From Marinomonas algicola (lineage in GTDB: Bacteria; Pseudomonadota; Gammaproteobacteria; Pseudomonadales; Marinomonadaceae), in contig NZ_CP061941.1 in the NCBI RefSeq assembly GCF_014805825.1, positions 1,178,001 through 1,242,000 on the forward strand: a stretch of DNA of 64,000 nt. The letters are read 5' to 3'. The notes beneath the pieces are model-generated. The model had not been told where the DNA came from. It worked only from the letters and a program-made list of their open reading frames with translations, and searched no databases. Made by a program: the position numbers and the translations under genes. The number at the start of each line of letters is the position of its first letter. Position 1 is the stretch's first letter. Shown piece by piece: positions 54,607-63,270 of this stretch.

Positions 54607-55635
54607 CTAAAGGTCTACCTGCAGCCGTTGTTCGATAGGTGGTGGGCAGGAGCTTTCTCTAACGATGAGTTGAGTTGGAAGAGTCATTTCTGGGTTCGGC
54701 TTCTTACCAGATAAAATATCTAATAATAACTTCATCGAGGTTTCCCCGATAAGTTGCCTAGGCTGGTGGATGGTCGTGAGTTCAGGCACGCAGTATTCAC
54801 TCAAGGCAAGGTTATCAAAGCCAATCACAGACAATTCACTGGGAACGGTCACCTGCATTTCTCTGGCAATTTTAAGAACGCCAATGGCGGCTTCATCGCT
54901 ATGACAAACAATGGCAGAAGGCGGGTTTTGCAATGACAGTAATTGCTTTCCAAGGTTATAGCCAGCAATAAACGAGAGGTCACTTTCAAGTATATAGTGA
55001 TCGGTAATCGGTAACTTCCATTTTTTCATGGTTTCTTTATAGCCGTTCGTGCGTGCATCAAACACTGGGTTTTCAACCTTTCCAGTTATACAGGCAATTT
55101 TGTGATGCCCCATCATGATTAAGTACTCAACACCTTTTTTCGCGCTGTAATGATTATCTATATGCACGGTTGGTACCGCGATATCGGAAAAGTATTCTCC
55201 AGCAATCACGATCGGCAGTCTTATTTCTCCTTGCGCATTAATAATCATGGATTCCGGGATATCAGATGAAAGCGATAACACTCCGTCAACCAGTTTGCTT
55301 TCAAATAGTTCAAAGTAGCTTTTTATGCGTGATGACTCATTGCCAGCGTCGCCAATCAGCAGCTTATAACCGTGCTTATGCGCCAGTGCTTCAATGCCAT
55401 GAACTACGTCAGAGAAAAAGGTGCTGTCTATATTTGGCAGAATCACGACGATGGTTTTGGATTCACTTTTACGTAAGCTACGGGCAAGACCGTTTGGCGA
55501 GTAACCTACCTCTAAAGCGGCTTTTTCCACCTTTTCTCTAGTACTAGGAGACACTATTTCTGGGTTCGCTAATGCTCTTGATACCGTTGCGGTGGAAACC
55601 CCCGCAAGCCTTGCAACATCCTTAACCGTTGCCAT
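54607..55635 (-). CDS. LacI family transcriptional regulator
   Basis: The 342-residue protein starts with the LacI headpiece VKDVARLAGVSTATVSRALA, hinge helix PNGLARSLRKSES and a ribose-binding-protein-like effector domain to residue 330. It is the last gene of the minus-strand sugar locus, about 235 bases after the binding-protein gene, and should regulate that locus. A palindrome with a CG centre at 61863 upstream of the first gene is a suitable operator. Its effector is probably the transported sugar or its first product. Confidence 0.94.
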   Translation of the reverse strand: MATVKDVARLAGVSTATVSRALANPEIVSPSTREKVEKAALEVGYSPNGLARSLRKSESKTIVVILPNIDSTFFSDVVHGIEALAHKHGYKLLIGDAGNESSRIKSYFELFESKLVDGVLSLSSDIPESMIINAQGEIRLPIVIAGEYFSDIAVPTVHIDNHYSAKKGVEYLIMMGHHKIACITGKVENPVFDARTNGYKETMKKWKLPITDHYILESDLSFIAGYNLGKQLLSLQNPPSAIVCHSDEAAIGVLKIAREMQVTVPSELSVIGFDNLALSEYCVPELTTIHQPRQLIGETSMKLLLDILSGKKPNPEMTLPTQLIVRESSCPPPIEQRLQVDL

Positions 55636-55778
55636 GGAAATCCAGTATCAAAACAAGTGAATGATGAATGCTGCTCAAAAGGACTACCTTAAAATTGGGT
55701 TAATTAACAATCGGCGTATCTTAACAAAAAAACCTACACAAACACATTATCAACCAAGCGTGTCTGCGTTTAATACGT

Positions 55779-55818
55779 CCTGAACATTACTAGAGTCGGT
55801 CTTCTAATAATGTTCAGG
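55779..55818. terminator. Hairpin between the sugar-binding protein and lacI genes
   Basis: CCTGAACATTA and TAATGTTCAGG form a perfect 11-pair stem that extends through TAGA/TCTA past one mismatch. The T run (TTTTTT) is on the plus-strand side, although both adjacent genes are on the minus strand. On the minus strand it may still separate the ABC operon from lacI or protect its 3' end. Confidence 0.55.
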
Positions 55819-55869
55819 AGAAGGTTTTTTACAATGACTCGTTATGTGAGCCAGTCACTTAAGTCGCTA

Positions 55870-56838
55870 TTAATAAGCGGCATCTTCAAAGTAATATTCA
55901 CTGGCATTTTCTTTGGTAACTAAGTCAGCCCCTAAAATGAGACGTGAAGGCGTATGGAATAAATGCCCCATCTTTTCATGCTTGACGCCGTGGACAGCAA
56001 GTGCAATCCCGGAGGCAATCATAGATGGACTGTAGGTAACCGTTGCGCGAACTAATTGATGATCATGTTGGATAAGCTCGATAATATCTTTTGAACCTGC
56101 CCCACCAAGAACGGTTTTAATATCCGTGCGTCCAGCTTCTTCAATCGCTTTTAAAACACCTTTCAACATATCGTCATCTTGGCACCAGACGGCATCAATT
56201 TCAGGGTGTTTTTGTAAGAAGTTTTCCATAACAGAAAGGGCTTTTTGAGTAGACCAATCGCCTGGTTGAGAATCTAATATATTAATGTTTGGGTAGGACG
56301 CCATCACATCATTAAAGGCGTCAACACGCTGTTTATTGATCGGGATTTGCAAACCTTCAATAACAACAACATTGCCTTTACCAGACATTTCGTTAGCTAA
56401 CCATTGAGCGCCAACACGACCTAACCCCGGGTTGTCGCCTGCGATGAATACATCTTGAGACGGTGTGGCTAATTCACGGTCAACAACGACAGTATAAATG
56501 CCTTCGCTGTAGGCTTCTTCAATGACTTTTTGTAAGGTAGCTGGGTTATGAGGAAGAATAACTAAGGCATCAATACCTTTGATCATTAAATCTTCCACAT
56601 CGCCCACTTGTTTAGAGCCTGAGCTTGCGGCTACAACATAAAACTCAACGTCTTTTTCTTCGGTTTTAAGGTCTTTGACGGCTTTATTCGCCCACCATAA
56701 AAGGCCTGCTGTCCAGCCGTGATCGGCTGAGGGAACGCTGACACCAATTTTATAGCTTGCGGCATAGCTGCTACTTATGAAAGCAAACAGCATAGTAAAT
56801 ACTGTAAATACTCTCATGATTTTATTCTTATTTTTCAT
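55870..56838 (-). CDS. Sugar ABC transporter substrate-binding protein (ribose type)
   Basis: The 322-residue protein has a signal peptide (MRVFTVFTMLFAFISSSYAA) and a type-I periplasmic binding fold. Characteristic parts are IGVSVPSADHGWTAGLLWWA, the VVDRELATPSQDVFIAGDN ligand region and NKQRVDAFNDVM. It delivers a monosaccharide or polyol to the permease and ATPase encoded directly upstream. GGAGTGTTTCC precedes the start. Its exact ligand is unknown; co-encoded dehydrogenase and isomerase point away from plain ribose. It is distinct from the XylF protein at 62218. Confidence 0.93.
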   Translation of the reverse strand: MKNKNKIMRVFTVFTMLFAFISSSYAASYKIGVSVPSADHGWTAGLLWWANKAVKDLKTEEKDVEFYVVAASSGSKQVGDVEDLMIKGIDALVILPHNPATLQKVIEEAYSEGIYTVVVDRELATPSQDVFIAGDNPGLGRVGAQWLANEMSGKGNVVVIEGLQIPINKQRVDAFNDVMASYPNINILDSQPGDWSTQKALSVMENFLQKHPEIDAVWCQDDDMLKGVLKAIEEAGRTDIKTVLGGAGSKDIIELIQHDHQLVRATVTYSPSMIASGIALAVHGVKHEKMGHLFHTPSRLILGADLVTKENASEYYFEDAAY

Positions 56839-56987
56839 GGAAACACTCCGTTAACGCTGGTATTAATAATGAGTAAAACGTGTGTTTTACCCGCTTTCTT
56901 GTTTTTCTTTTTGCTTGGAAAAAGAAAAACGAAGTCGATGGCCGTGATATCTTGCGTCCTATTTGGGCAAACTATTAGGCTCTGTTT

Positions 56988-57962
56988 TTAGCGATCACCT
57001 TTGAACTGCACTAAAACGGCGGTTAAAATAACCAATCCTTTTACCATGCCCTGTAAATAAGGTGAGATACCCATTAGATTGAGCATGTTATTAATAATCC
57101 CAAGGATGATGGCGCCTATAACGGTACCCCAAATCGTTCCTTTTCCTCCCGAAAGTGCTGTACCACCAATAACCACAGCCGCAATGGCGTCTAATTCATA
57201 AAATAGACCGGCGTCCCCTGGGCTCACTGAGTTCAGTCGTGAGGCCAGTAGAACGGCTGAAATACCCACAGATAATCCAGCGATTAAAAACGTCAAAAAA
57301 TACACCCAACGTACTTTGATTGCTGAGTAGGAGGCTACTTTTGCATTGGACCCAACCGCGCAGACATGGCGACCAAAAGCACTGTGCTTTAGGAGGATGT
57401 GATACGCGATGGCTAATAAAAGAAAAATCCACACAGGGTAGGGAATCGCCCATAAATAACCGCCGCCTATATCAGAGAAATGTTGGTTCTCTGAAACCAC
57501 TTCTCCGGCATCGCTTATGTATAACGTCATAGAGCGAAAAATAGACATAGTCGCTAGGGTCGCTATGAAGGACGCGACCTTCCCACGGGTAATCACTAAT
57601 CCATTAATGGCACCAAACACACCGCCTAAGGCTATGGCAGAAGAAACCGCCATGGCGACCGCCCACCAACCATCGCCCACGCCATTGATAATCATAATGG
57701 AGAGGACACCGACGAGTGCGACCATTGAGCCAACCGATAAATCAATCCCGCCAGCGATAATGACAAACGTCATACCAAGGGCAATAATGCCGGTATAGGA
57801 CACTTGTCTCAAAACGTTGGTAATGTTTCTCGGCATTAAAAAGTGCTCACTCGCAATCGAAGAAAAGGCGATGAGCAATACTAATGCGATAAAAGGCGCA
57901 TAAGTGGCGATATCAAGTCGTTTCATGCGGGTTATCATGGGCGACAACTGGGACATGATCAT
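56988..57962 (-). CDS. Sugar ABC transporter permease (RbsC/XylH family)
   Basis: The 324-residue protein has about nine or ten helices and the BPD_transp_2 signature region GMTFVIIAGGIDLSVGSMVA, with AIAAVVIGGTALSGGKGTIW near residue 250 and GLVILTAVLVQFKGDR at the end. It forms the homodimeric channel of a ribose-type importer. GAGG precedes ATG 57962; a third-codon ATG is an alternative. The ATPase gene lies 57 bases upstream and the binding-protein gene about 150 bases downstream. Confidence 0.94.
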   Translation of the reverse strand: MIMSQLSPMITRMKRLDIATYAPFIALVLLIAFSSIASEHFLMPRNITNVLRQVSYTGIIALGMTFVIIAGGIDLSVGSMVALVGVLSIMIINGVGDGWWAVAMAVSSAIALGGVFGAINGLVITRGKVASFIATLATMSIFRSMTLYISDAGEVVSENQHFSDIGGGYLWAIPYPVWIFLLLAIAYHILLKHSAFGRHVCAVGSNAKVASYSAIKVRWVYFLTFLIAGLSVGISAVLLASRLNSVSPGDAGLFYELDAIAAVVIGGTALSGGKGTIWGTVIGAIILGIINNMLNLMGISPYLQGMVKGLVILTAVLVQFKGDR

Positions 57963-58019
57963 AATGGAACCTCGTTTGTTCTTATTTATTTTTATGTAGT
58001 GTGACGTAAATAGACTTCG

Positions 58020-59519
58020 TTAAGCGCGCGCCATGGTTTTTAAGCCGGCGGCGTAGTACATAATTTCTTTTTCATTTATGGCGTCTCCTGTCAGTTCTCC
58101 CATGATTTCTCCAGAACGCATTACCATGACTCGATTAGATAGCCCCATCACTTCTTCCAGTTCGGAAGAGATAACAATGACCGACACGCCTTGCTCGGTT
58201 AGTGAGCGAATGAAATGATAAATTTCTTTTTTAGTATTGACGTCAATACCGCGTGTAGGCTCATCTAGAATGAGTATGTTTGGCTGGGTATCCATCCATT
58301 TTGATAAGTAGACTTTTTGTTGGTTGCCACCACTTAAGTTGGCTAAGTTTGAATTGATAGAGGCCGCTTTTATATCAAAACGTTGTACATAATCTCTGGC
58401 GACAGCTCGTTCTTTTTTGTGCTGAATCAGTCCTCGAACATAGGCGGCTAATGAAATAAGCGTGATGTTTTTAGGAATATCAAAGTTCATAATTAAGCCC
58501 TTACCTTGTCGATCTTCTGATAAGTACGCTAAGTTATGCTGCACAGCATCTGAGATTGATAGAATCTCAACGGTTTGCCCATTGACGTCAATACGCCCAC
58601 TGTCTTTTTTACGTAACCCCATAATAGCTTCTGCTGTTTCTGTACGGCCAGCGCCTATCAATCCAGCAAAACCCAGAACTTCACCTTTTTTAAGGTCAAA
58701 ACTGATGTCGTATAACAGCCCTCTTATAGACAAGTTACTGACTTTTAAAACGACTTCTTCGGAATGTTCCGCACGAGCAGGGTAGATTTGATTGAGCTCT
58801 CGGCCAACCATCTTGCGAGCCATGTCCTCTTCGTCAATATCACACACATCGTCAACACTGATTAAGTGGCCGTCTCTTAAAATGGCTAAGCGATCACAGA
58901 GCTGCTTTACTTCTTTTAGTTTGTGAGAAATAAAAATAATGGTGACACCGCGCTGCTTAAGTTTTTCCACCAATTTGAAAAATATATCCACTTCGTGATC
59001 GGTTAGGACGGTAGTGGGTTCGTCCATGATTAAGATGCGTGATTCATTAACTAAGGCTTTAGCAATCTCAACCATTTGCTTTTCTGCCACACTCAGTTTT
59101 TCAATCAGAGCGTCAGGGTTGAGATCGGTTTCCAGCTCTTTCAATAGTTGATTCGCTTTACGGCGCATCAAGGTTTTGTTTAATAAAAATCCGCTTTTTA
59201 ATTCATTTCCAAGAAAGATGTTTTCAAATACATTGAGGCTGCTGATTAAATTAAATTCTTGCGGAATCATGGCGATACCCAAGCGCTTTGCATCAGAAGA
59301 GGACTGTATATCAGCGTCTTCGCCATCAATTTTAATCGAGCCAGAGGTTCTTGTGTAAATGCCGCTGATGATTTTCAATAGCGTGGATTTCCCCGCGCCA
59401 TTTTCACCCAAAACCCCTAAAACCTCACCACTGAAAATATCTAAGGTGATTTTGTGGAGTACTCTTACCCCTGAGAACTCTTTAACTATGCTGCGAATTT
59501 GCATGACAGGAAGGTTCAT
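58020..59519 (-). CDS. Sugar ABC transporter ATP-binding protein (RbsA family)
   Basis: The 499-residue protein has two fused nucleotide-binding domains. The first has an intact Walker A (GENGAGKSTLLKI), LSVAEKQMVEIAKAL and Walker B ILIMDEPT. The second has a degenerate Walker A (GLIGAGRTETAEAI) with a good signature LSGGNQQKVYLSKW and ILILDEPTRGID. This asymmetry is normal for RbsA-type importers. It powers uptake by the permease encoded 57 bases downstream. GAGGAAAATCCG precedes the start. Confidence 0.95.
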   Translation of the reverse strand: MNLPVMQIRSIVKEFSGVRVLHKITLDIFSGEVLGVLGENGAGKSTLLKIISGIYTRTSGSIKIDGEDADIQSSSDAKRLGIAMIPQEFNLISSLNVFENIFLGNELKSGFLLNKTLMRRKANQLLKELETDLNPDALIEKLSVAEKQMVEIAKALVNESRILIMDEPTTVLTDHEVDIFFKLVEKLKQRGVTIIFISHKLKEVKQLCDRLAILRDGHLISVDDVCDIDEEDMARKMVGRELNQIYPARAEHSEEVVLKVSNLSIRGLLYDISFDLKKGEVLGFAGLIGAGRTETAEAIMGLRKKDSGRIDVNGQTVEILSISDAVQHNLAYLSEDRQGKGLIMNFDIPKNITLISLAAYVRGLIQHKKERAVARDYVQRFDIKAASINSNLANLSGGNQQKVYLSKWMDTQPNILILDEPTRGIDVNTKKEIYHFIRSLTEQGVSVIVISSELEEVMGLSNRVMVMRSGEIMGELTGDAINEKEIMYYAAGLKTMARA

Positions 59520-59549
59520 CGGATTTTCCTCGCAAGGTTACGGTTAGCG

Positions 59550-60731
59550 TTACACATTCGGCTTAGGCTGAGTAAGTGTGCTATTAAGAGAGTGCCATGT
59601 ACTGTTGCTATTTGACGACGCTAAAACCGCAGTAATAAATTTCATGCCTTCTATGCCATCGTCAATGCTGGGAATGAAACCTTGAACAGATTCAACGGGC
59701 TGACCGTCTTCTATGGCGTGAATAGCAAGTGCAATGTCTAAATATAAGTTTGCAAAGCCTTCTAGATAGCCCTCGGGGTGGCCTGCGGGTACTCTAGATA
59801 AGCGGTTGGCTTCATCTCCTGCACCATGTCCTGCACGTGTGATTTTTTGTTTTGGTTCACCAAAGACAGATAACCACAGCTCGTTTGGTGATTCTTGCGA
59901 CCATTCTAGGCCGGCTTTTTCACCATAGACTCGAATTTTCAAGCCATTTTCATTGCCCGGTGCGACCTGGCTTGACCAGAGCATGCCTTTGGCGCCGCCA
60001 TCAAAACGCAACATGGTGTGCACGTTATCATCCAAGCGGCGGCCGTCAACAAATGCGGTTAAATCGGCTGATACTTCCTGTACTTTTTGTCCTGAAATAA
60101 AGCAGGCTAAATTAAAAGCATGAGTGCCTATATCGCCCAAACAACCGGCCATACCCGACTTTTCTGGGTCTGTACGCCATTGTGCTTGCTTGTTATCCGT
60201 TTCTTCCGCTTTGTCTGTCAGCCAGTCTTGCGAGTACTCAGCTTGAATGACGCGCAAATCTCCTAAAACACCGGTATTAACAAGGTGCTTTGCATGACGT
60301 ACTAGTGGATAGCCAGTGTAGTTGTGAGTTAACGCAAAAAAAGCACCGGATTCTGATACGATATTTTTTAGTGTTAGCGCTTCATCAAGATCCTTGGTGA
60401 CAGGTTTGTCGCAGATGACATGAATCCCTTGTTCCAAAAAAGCTTTAGCTACTGGGAAGTGCATGTGATTTGGCGTCACAATGACAACGGCTTGAATACC
60501 GTCAGGGCGCTTTTTCTCGTTAACGGCCATTTGCTGAAAAGATCCGTAAGAGCGATCTTCTTGAATGCCTAAGTCCAATGCAGAGGAAAGCGCTCGTTTA
60601 GGGTTAGACGATAAAGCTCCCGCTACCAAATCAAAACCATTATCCATGCGAGTTGCGATACGATGTACAGCTCCAATAAATGCGCCATCACCACCACCAA
60701 CCATGCCAATTCGAATGCGTTTATGTACCAT
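59550..60731 (-). CDS. Gfo/Idh/MocA family sugar dehydrogenase
   Basis: The 393-residue oxidoreductase has an N-terminal NAD-binding motif GMVGGGDGAFIGAVHRIA, the substrate-lysine motif ICDKPVTKDLDEA (a DKP variant of EKP), and GDIGTHAFNLACF with the catalytic-region His. Family members oxidise inositols, sugars or sugar acids at a single hydroxyl. It lies between the isomerase gene and the ABC transporter genes in one operon, so it should oxidise the imported sugar or its keto form. GAGGTATTATC precedes the ATG. The specific substrate is not evident. Confidence 0.92.
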   Translation of the reverse strand: MVHKRIRIGMVGGGDGAFIGAVHRIATRMDNGFDLVAGALSSNPKRALSSALDLGIQEDRSYGSFQQMAVNEKKRPDGIQAVVIVTPNHMHFPVAKAFLEQGIHVICDKPVTKDLDEALTLKNIVSESGAFFALTHNYTGYPLVRHAKHLVNTGVLGDLRVIQAEYSQDWLTDKAEETDNKQAQWRTDPEKSGMAGCLGDIGTHAFNLACFISGQKVQEVSADLTAFVDGRRLDDNVHTMLRFDGGAKGMLWSSQVAPGNENGLKIRVYGEKAGLEWSQESPNELWLSVFGEPKQKITRAGHGAGDEANRLSRVPAGHPEGYLEGFANLYLDIALAIHAIEDGQPVESVQGFIPSIDDGIEGMKFITAVLASSNSNSTWHSLNSTLTQPKPNV

Positions 60732-60763
60732 GATAATACCTCTATTTTTCTTATTATTGAGTG

Positions 60764-61819
60764 CTAAGACAGACCTAAAATACGGCGGTTTGTTTGATGA
60801 TCAATGCCGCTCGATGCAAAGTCATCAAACGCTCGTTCGGTAATACGAATAAGGTGATCATTAACAAATTTTACACCCTCTTCAGCGCCAGCTTCAGGGT
60901 GTTTCATGCAACACTCCCATTCAATAACAGCCCAGCCATCAAAATTATATTGAGTAAGCTTTGAGAAAATGCCTTTAAAATCAACCTGACCATCACCTAA
61001 TGAACGAAATCTACCGGCCCGATCAATCCAGTTTTGATAACCGCCATAAACACCTTGTCTGCCTGTTGGGTTGAATTCAGCGTCTTTTACATGGAACATT
61101 TTAATTCGTTCATGATAGAGATCGATGAACTGTAAGTAATCGAGTTGTTGTAGTACAAAGTGAGAGGGGTCAAATAGTATATTGGCTCTAGGATGATGGT
61201 TTGTTGCGGCTAAAAATAAGTCAAATGTAACGCCATCGTGAAGGTCTTCACCCGGATGGATTTCATAGCAGACATTGACGCCGCAACGATCAAATTCATC
61301 GAGAATGGGTAACCAGCGTTTAGCTAATTCTTTAAAGCCTTCTTCAACTAACCCAGCAGGCCTCTGAGGCCAAGGGTACAGGTAAGGCCAAAGCAGCGCA
61401 CCAGAAAAGGTAACGTGATTTGTTAGCCCAAAATTCTTCGATGCTTGAGCGGCTTTAAATAATTGATCAACGGCCCATTGTTGTCTAGCTTCAGGGTTTC
61501 CTTTTACGTGATCTGGAGCAAAACCATCAAAAATAGCATCATAAGCGGGATGAACAGCAACCAGTTGCCCTTGTAAATGTGTCGATAGTTCGGTGACAAC
61601 CATGTTGTGTTTTGCCAATATATCTTGCAGTGATTGACAGTACGTTACGTCTGTTGCCGCGCGTTCTAGATCAAATAACCTTTGATCCCATGTTGGAATT
61701 TGAACGCCCTTAAACCCAATACTTGCCGCCCATTCAATGATATTTTCAAATGAATTGAAGGGCGCTTCGTCGCCAGCAAACTGAGCAAGAAATAACGCAG
61801 GACCTTTTAAGGCTTTCAT
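60764..61819 (-). CDS. Sugar phosphate isomerase/epimerase family TIM barrel
   Basis: The 351-residue protein is an AP-endonuclease-2-like TIM barrel. Metal ligands are visible in CYEIHPGEDLHDG, ILFDPSHFVLQQLDY, IKMFHVKDAEF and GWAVIEWEC. Such proteins isomerise or epimerise sugars and inosose-type ketoses. The ATG at 61819 is chosen since GAGGTGACTAAA precedes it and MKALKGPALFLAQF matches the family start; the longer frame to 61888 runs through the operator palindrome. As first gene of the operon it is paired with the Gfo/Idh/MocA dehydrogenase, a common combination for unusual sugars. Confidence 0.9.
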   Translation of the reverse strand: MKALKGPALFLAQFAGDEAPFNSFENIIEWAASIGFKGVQIPTWDQRLFDLERAATDVTYCQSLQDILAKHNMVVTELSTHLQGQLVAVHPAYDAIFDGFAPDHVKGNPEARQQWAVDQLFKAAQASKNFGLTNHVTFSGALLWPYLYPWPQRPAGLVEEGFKELAKRWLPILDEFDRCGVNVCYEIHPGEDLHDGVTFDLFLAATNHHPRANILFDPSHFVLQQLDYLQFIDLYHERIKMFHVKDAEFNPTGRQGVYGGYQNWIDRAGRFRSLGDGQVDFKGIFSKLTQYNFDGWAVIEWECCMKHPEAGAEEGVKFVNDHLIRITERAFDDFASSGIDHQTNRRILGLS

Positions 61820-62217
61820 TTTAGTCACCTCATATTTATTTTTATTTGTGGTTTTATTTTTTTGTAATCGATTACATTCATGTTTCAAAAAAAAGACTTT
61901 TCAACCTGAGCTTAAAGTCTCTAATCATCAATATGGCCTGAGTATAGGGTGAGTTTTGTGATTAAGTAAATGGTTTATGGCATAAAAAATCAAAAATAAT
62001 GACTAAATGATTAATGTAACGAAATGAAACGTTTGCAGGTTGACGGCTAAATAGCCGATATACAGTGACTTTTTTACAGTGATCAATAAAAACAGCTGTA
62101 AAAAAAACTAATCAAATACAAAAAAAAGATAATTTTACCCACTGCCTATTCGTTTTACATTCAAATCACTCCTGATTTAGGAGAAACGTTCACTTAATAA
62201 AAATAAAAGGAATGGAT
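61820..62217. other. Divergent promoter region between the sugar locus and xylF
   Basis: About 400 AT-rich bases without a gene. They hold the LacI-type palindrome at 61863-61876 near the left genes and an AAACGTTT palindrome at 62027-62034 in the middle. XylR and catabolite-control sites for xylF are expected here but could not be pinned down. Confidence 0.55.
61863..61876. promoter_or_regulatory. LacI-family operator candidate
   Basis: TGTAATCGATTACA is a perfect 14-base palindrome with the central CG typical of LacI-family operators, 43 bases before the start of the first gene of the sugar operon. The operon encodes its own LacI regulator at its end. Confidence 0.7.
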
Positions 62218-63213
62218 ATGAAAAAGTTACTTTCTATTGGTTTGATTGCGGCCACTTGTGCGGTTGGTCCTGCTATGGCGGCGGGTGAAAAAATTGGCTT
62301 ACTGATGTCTGATCTACGATTAGAGCGCTGGCAGAAAGACAGAGATTTATTTACTGAAGCGGCCGAGGCGCTTGGTGCGAAAGTGTATACTCAGTCAGCT
62401 AATGGTGATGTTACGACTCAGATTTCTCAAATTGAAAATATGATCTCTCGTGGCGTTGATGTGTTAGTGATCGTTCCAGAAAATGGAGAGGTTTTAAGCA
62501 ATGTCTTAGCCGAGGCGAAAGCAGAAGGCATTAAGGTGCTGGCTTATGATCGATTGATTAAGTTTGCTGATATCGATCTTTACGTTTCTTTTGATAATAT
62601 TCGAGTAGGTGAAATGCAAGCGGAAGCCTTGCTGAAGCGTGTGCCTACAGGGAATTACTTTTTAATGGGCGGCTCACCAACGGACAATAATGCGAAAATG
62701 TTCCGTGAAGGGCAAATGAATGTGTTACAACCCGCTATTGATGCGAAGAAAATCAATGTTGTTGGTGATCAATGGGCCATGGGGTGGTCGGCTGAAGCCG
62801 CATTAAACATTATGGAAAATGGTCTAACGGCCAATAACAATAAAGTAGATGCGGTCGTCGCGTCTAATGATGCGACTGCGGGTGGCGCTATTCAAGCCTT
62901 AGCCGCTCAAGGTTTAGACGGTAAGGTGGTTATCTCAGGACAAGATGCCGATTTAGCGGCGATGCGTCGTATTGTTGCAGGTACGCAAACGATGACAGTT
63001 TACAAACCTATTGCCAGCTTAGCGAAAACCAGCGCTGAAATGGCTGTGAAATTGGCAAAAAATGAAGCCATTGACGTTAATGGTCATGTGAATAACAGCA
63101 CTAAAGACGTCGACGCGGTTTTACTTGATCCTGTTGCGGTTTCTAAAGAGAACTTAGACAGCACCGTAATTGCAGACGGCTTCCATTCTCGAGATGACGT
63201 TTATAACCCTTAA
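62218..63213 (+). CDS. xylF: D-xylose ABC transporter substrate-binding protein
   Basis: The protein of about 331 residues has a signal peptide (MKKLLSIGLIAATCAVGPAM, cleavage AMA-AG) and the XylF pattern: GLLMSDLRLERWQKDRDLF, LAYDRLIKFADIDLYVSFDN, GSPTDNNAKMFREGQM and VISGQDADLAAMRRIVAGTQ. The Arg, Asp and Lys of these segments match xylose-binding residues of the family. It is periplasmic and delivers xylose to XylGH. The ATG at 62218 fits the AAGGA ribosome site; an ATG at 62212 adds two residues. It is followed by two hairpins and xylG. Confidence 0.95.
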   Translation: MKKLLSIGLIAATCAVGPAMAAGEKIGLLMSDLRLERWQKDRDLFTEAAEALGAKVYTQSANGDVTTQISQIENMISRGVDVLVIVPENGEVLSNVLAEAKAEGIKVLAYDRLIKFADIDLYVSFDNIRVGEMQAEALLKRVPTGNYFLMGGSPTDNNAKMFREGQMNVLQPAIDAKKINVVGDQWAMGWSAEAALNIMENGLTANNNKVDAVVASNDATAGGAIQALAAQGLDGKVVISGQDADLAAMRRIVAGTQTMTVYKPIASLAKTSAEMAVKLAKNEAIDVNGHVNNSTKDVDAVLLDPVAVSKENLDSTVIADGFHSRDDVYNP

Positions 63214-63216
63214 TAC

Positions 63217-63257
63217 ACACCTGGTACAGGTGTTCAAAAGAATGCCTGTATTCTTTT
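63217..63257 (+). terminator. Tandem hairpins between xylF and xylG
   Basis: ACACCTG/CAGGTGT (63217-63233) and AAAAGAAT/ATTCTTTT (63236-63257) are both perfect stems, four bases after the xylF stop. The second ends in four T. They probably protect the xylF message or partly stop transcription, giving more binding protein than ATPase. Confidence 0.7.
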
Positions 63258-63270
63258 CATAGGGGGAAAA

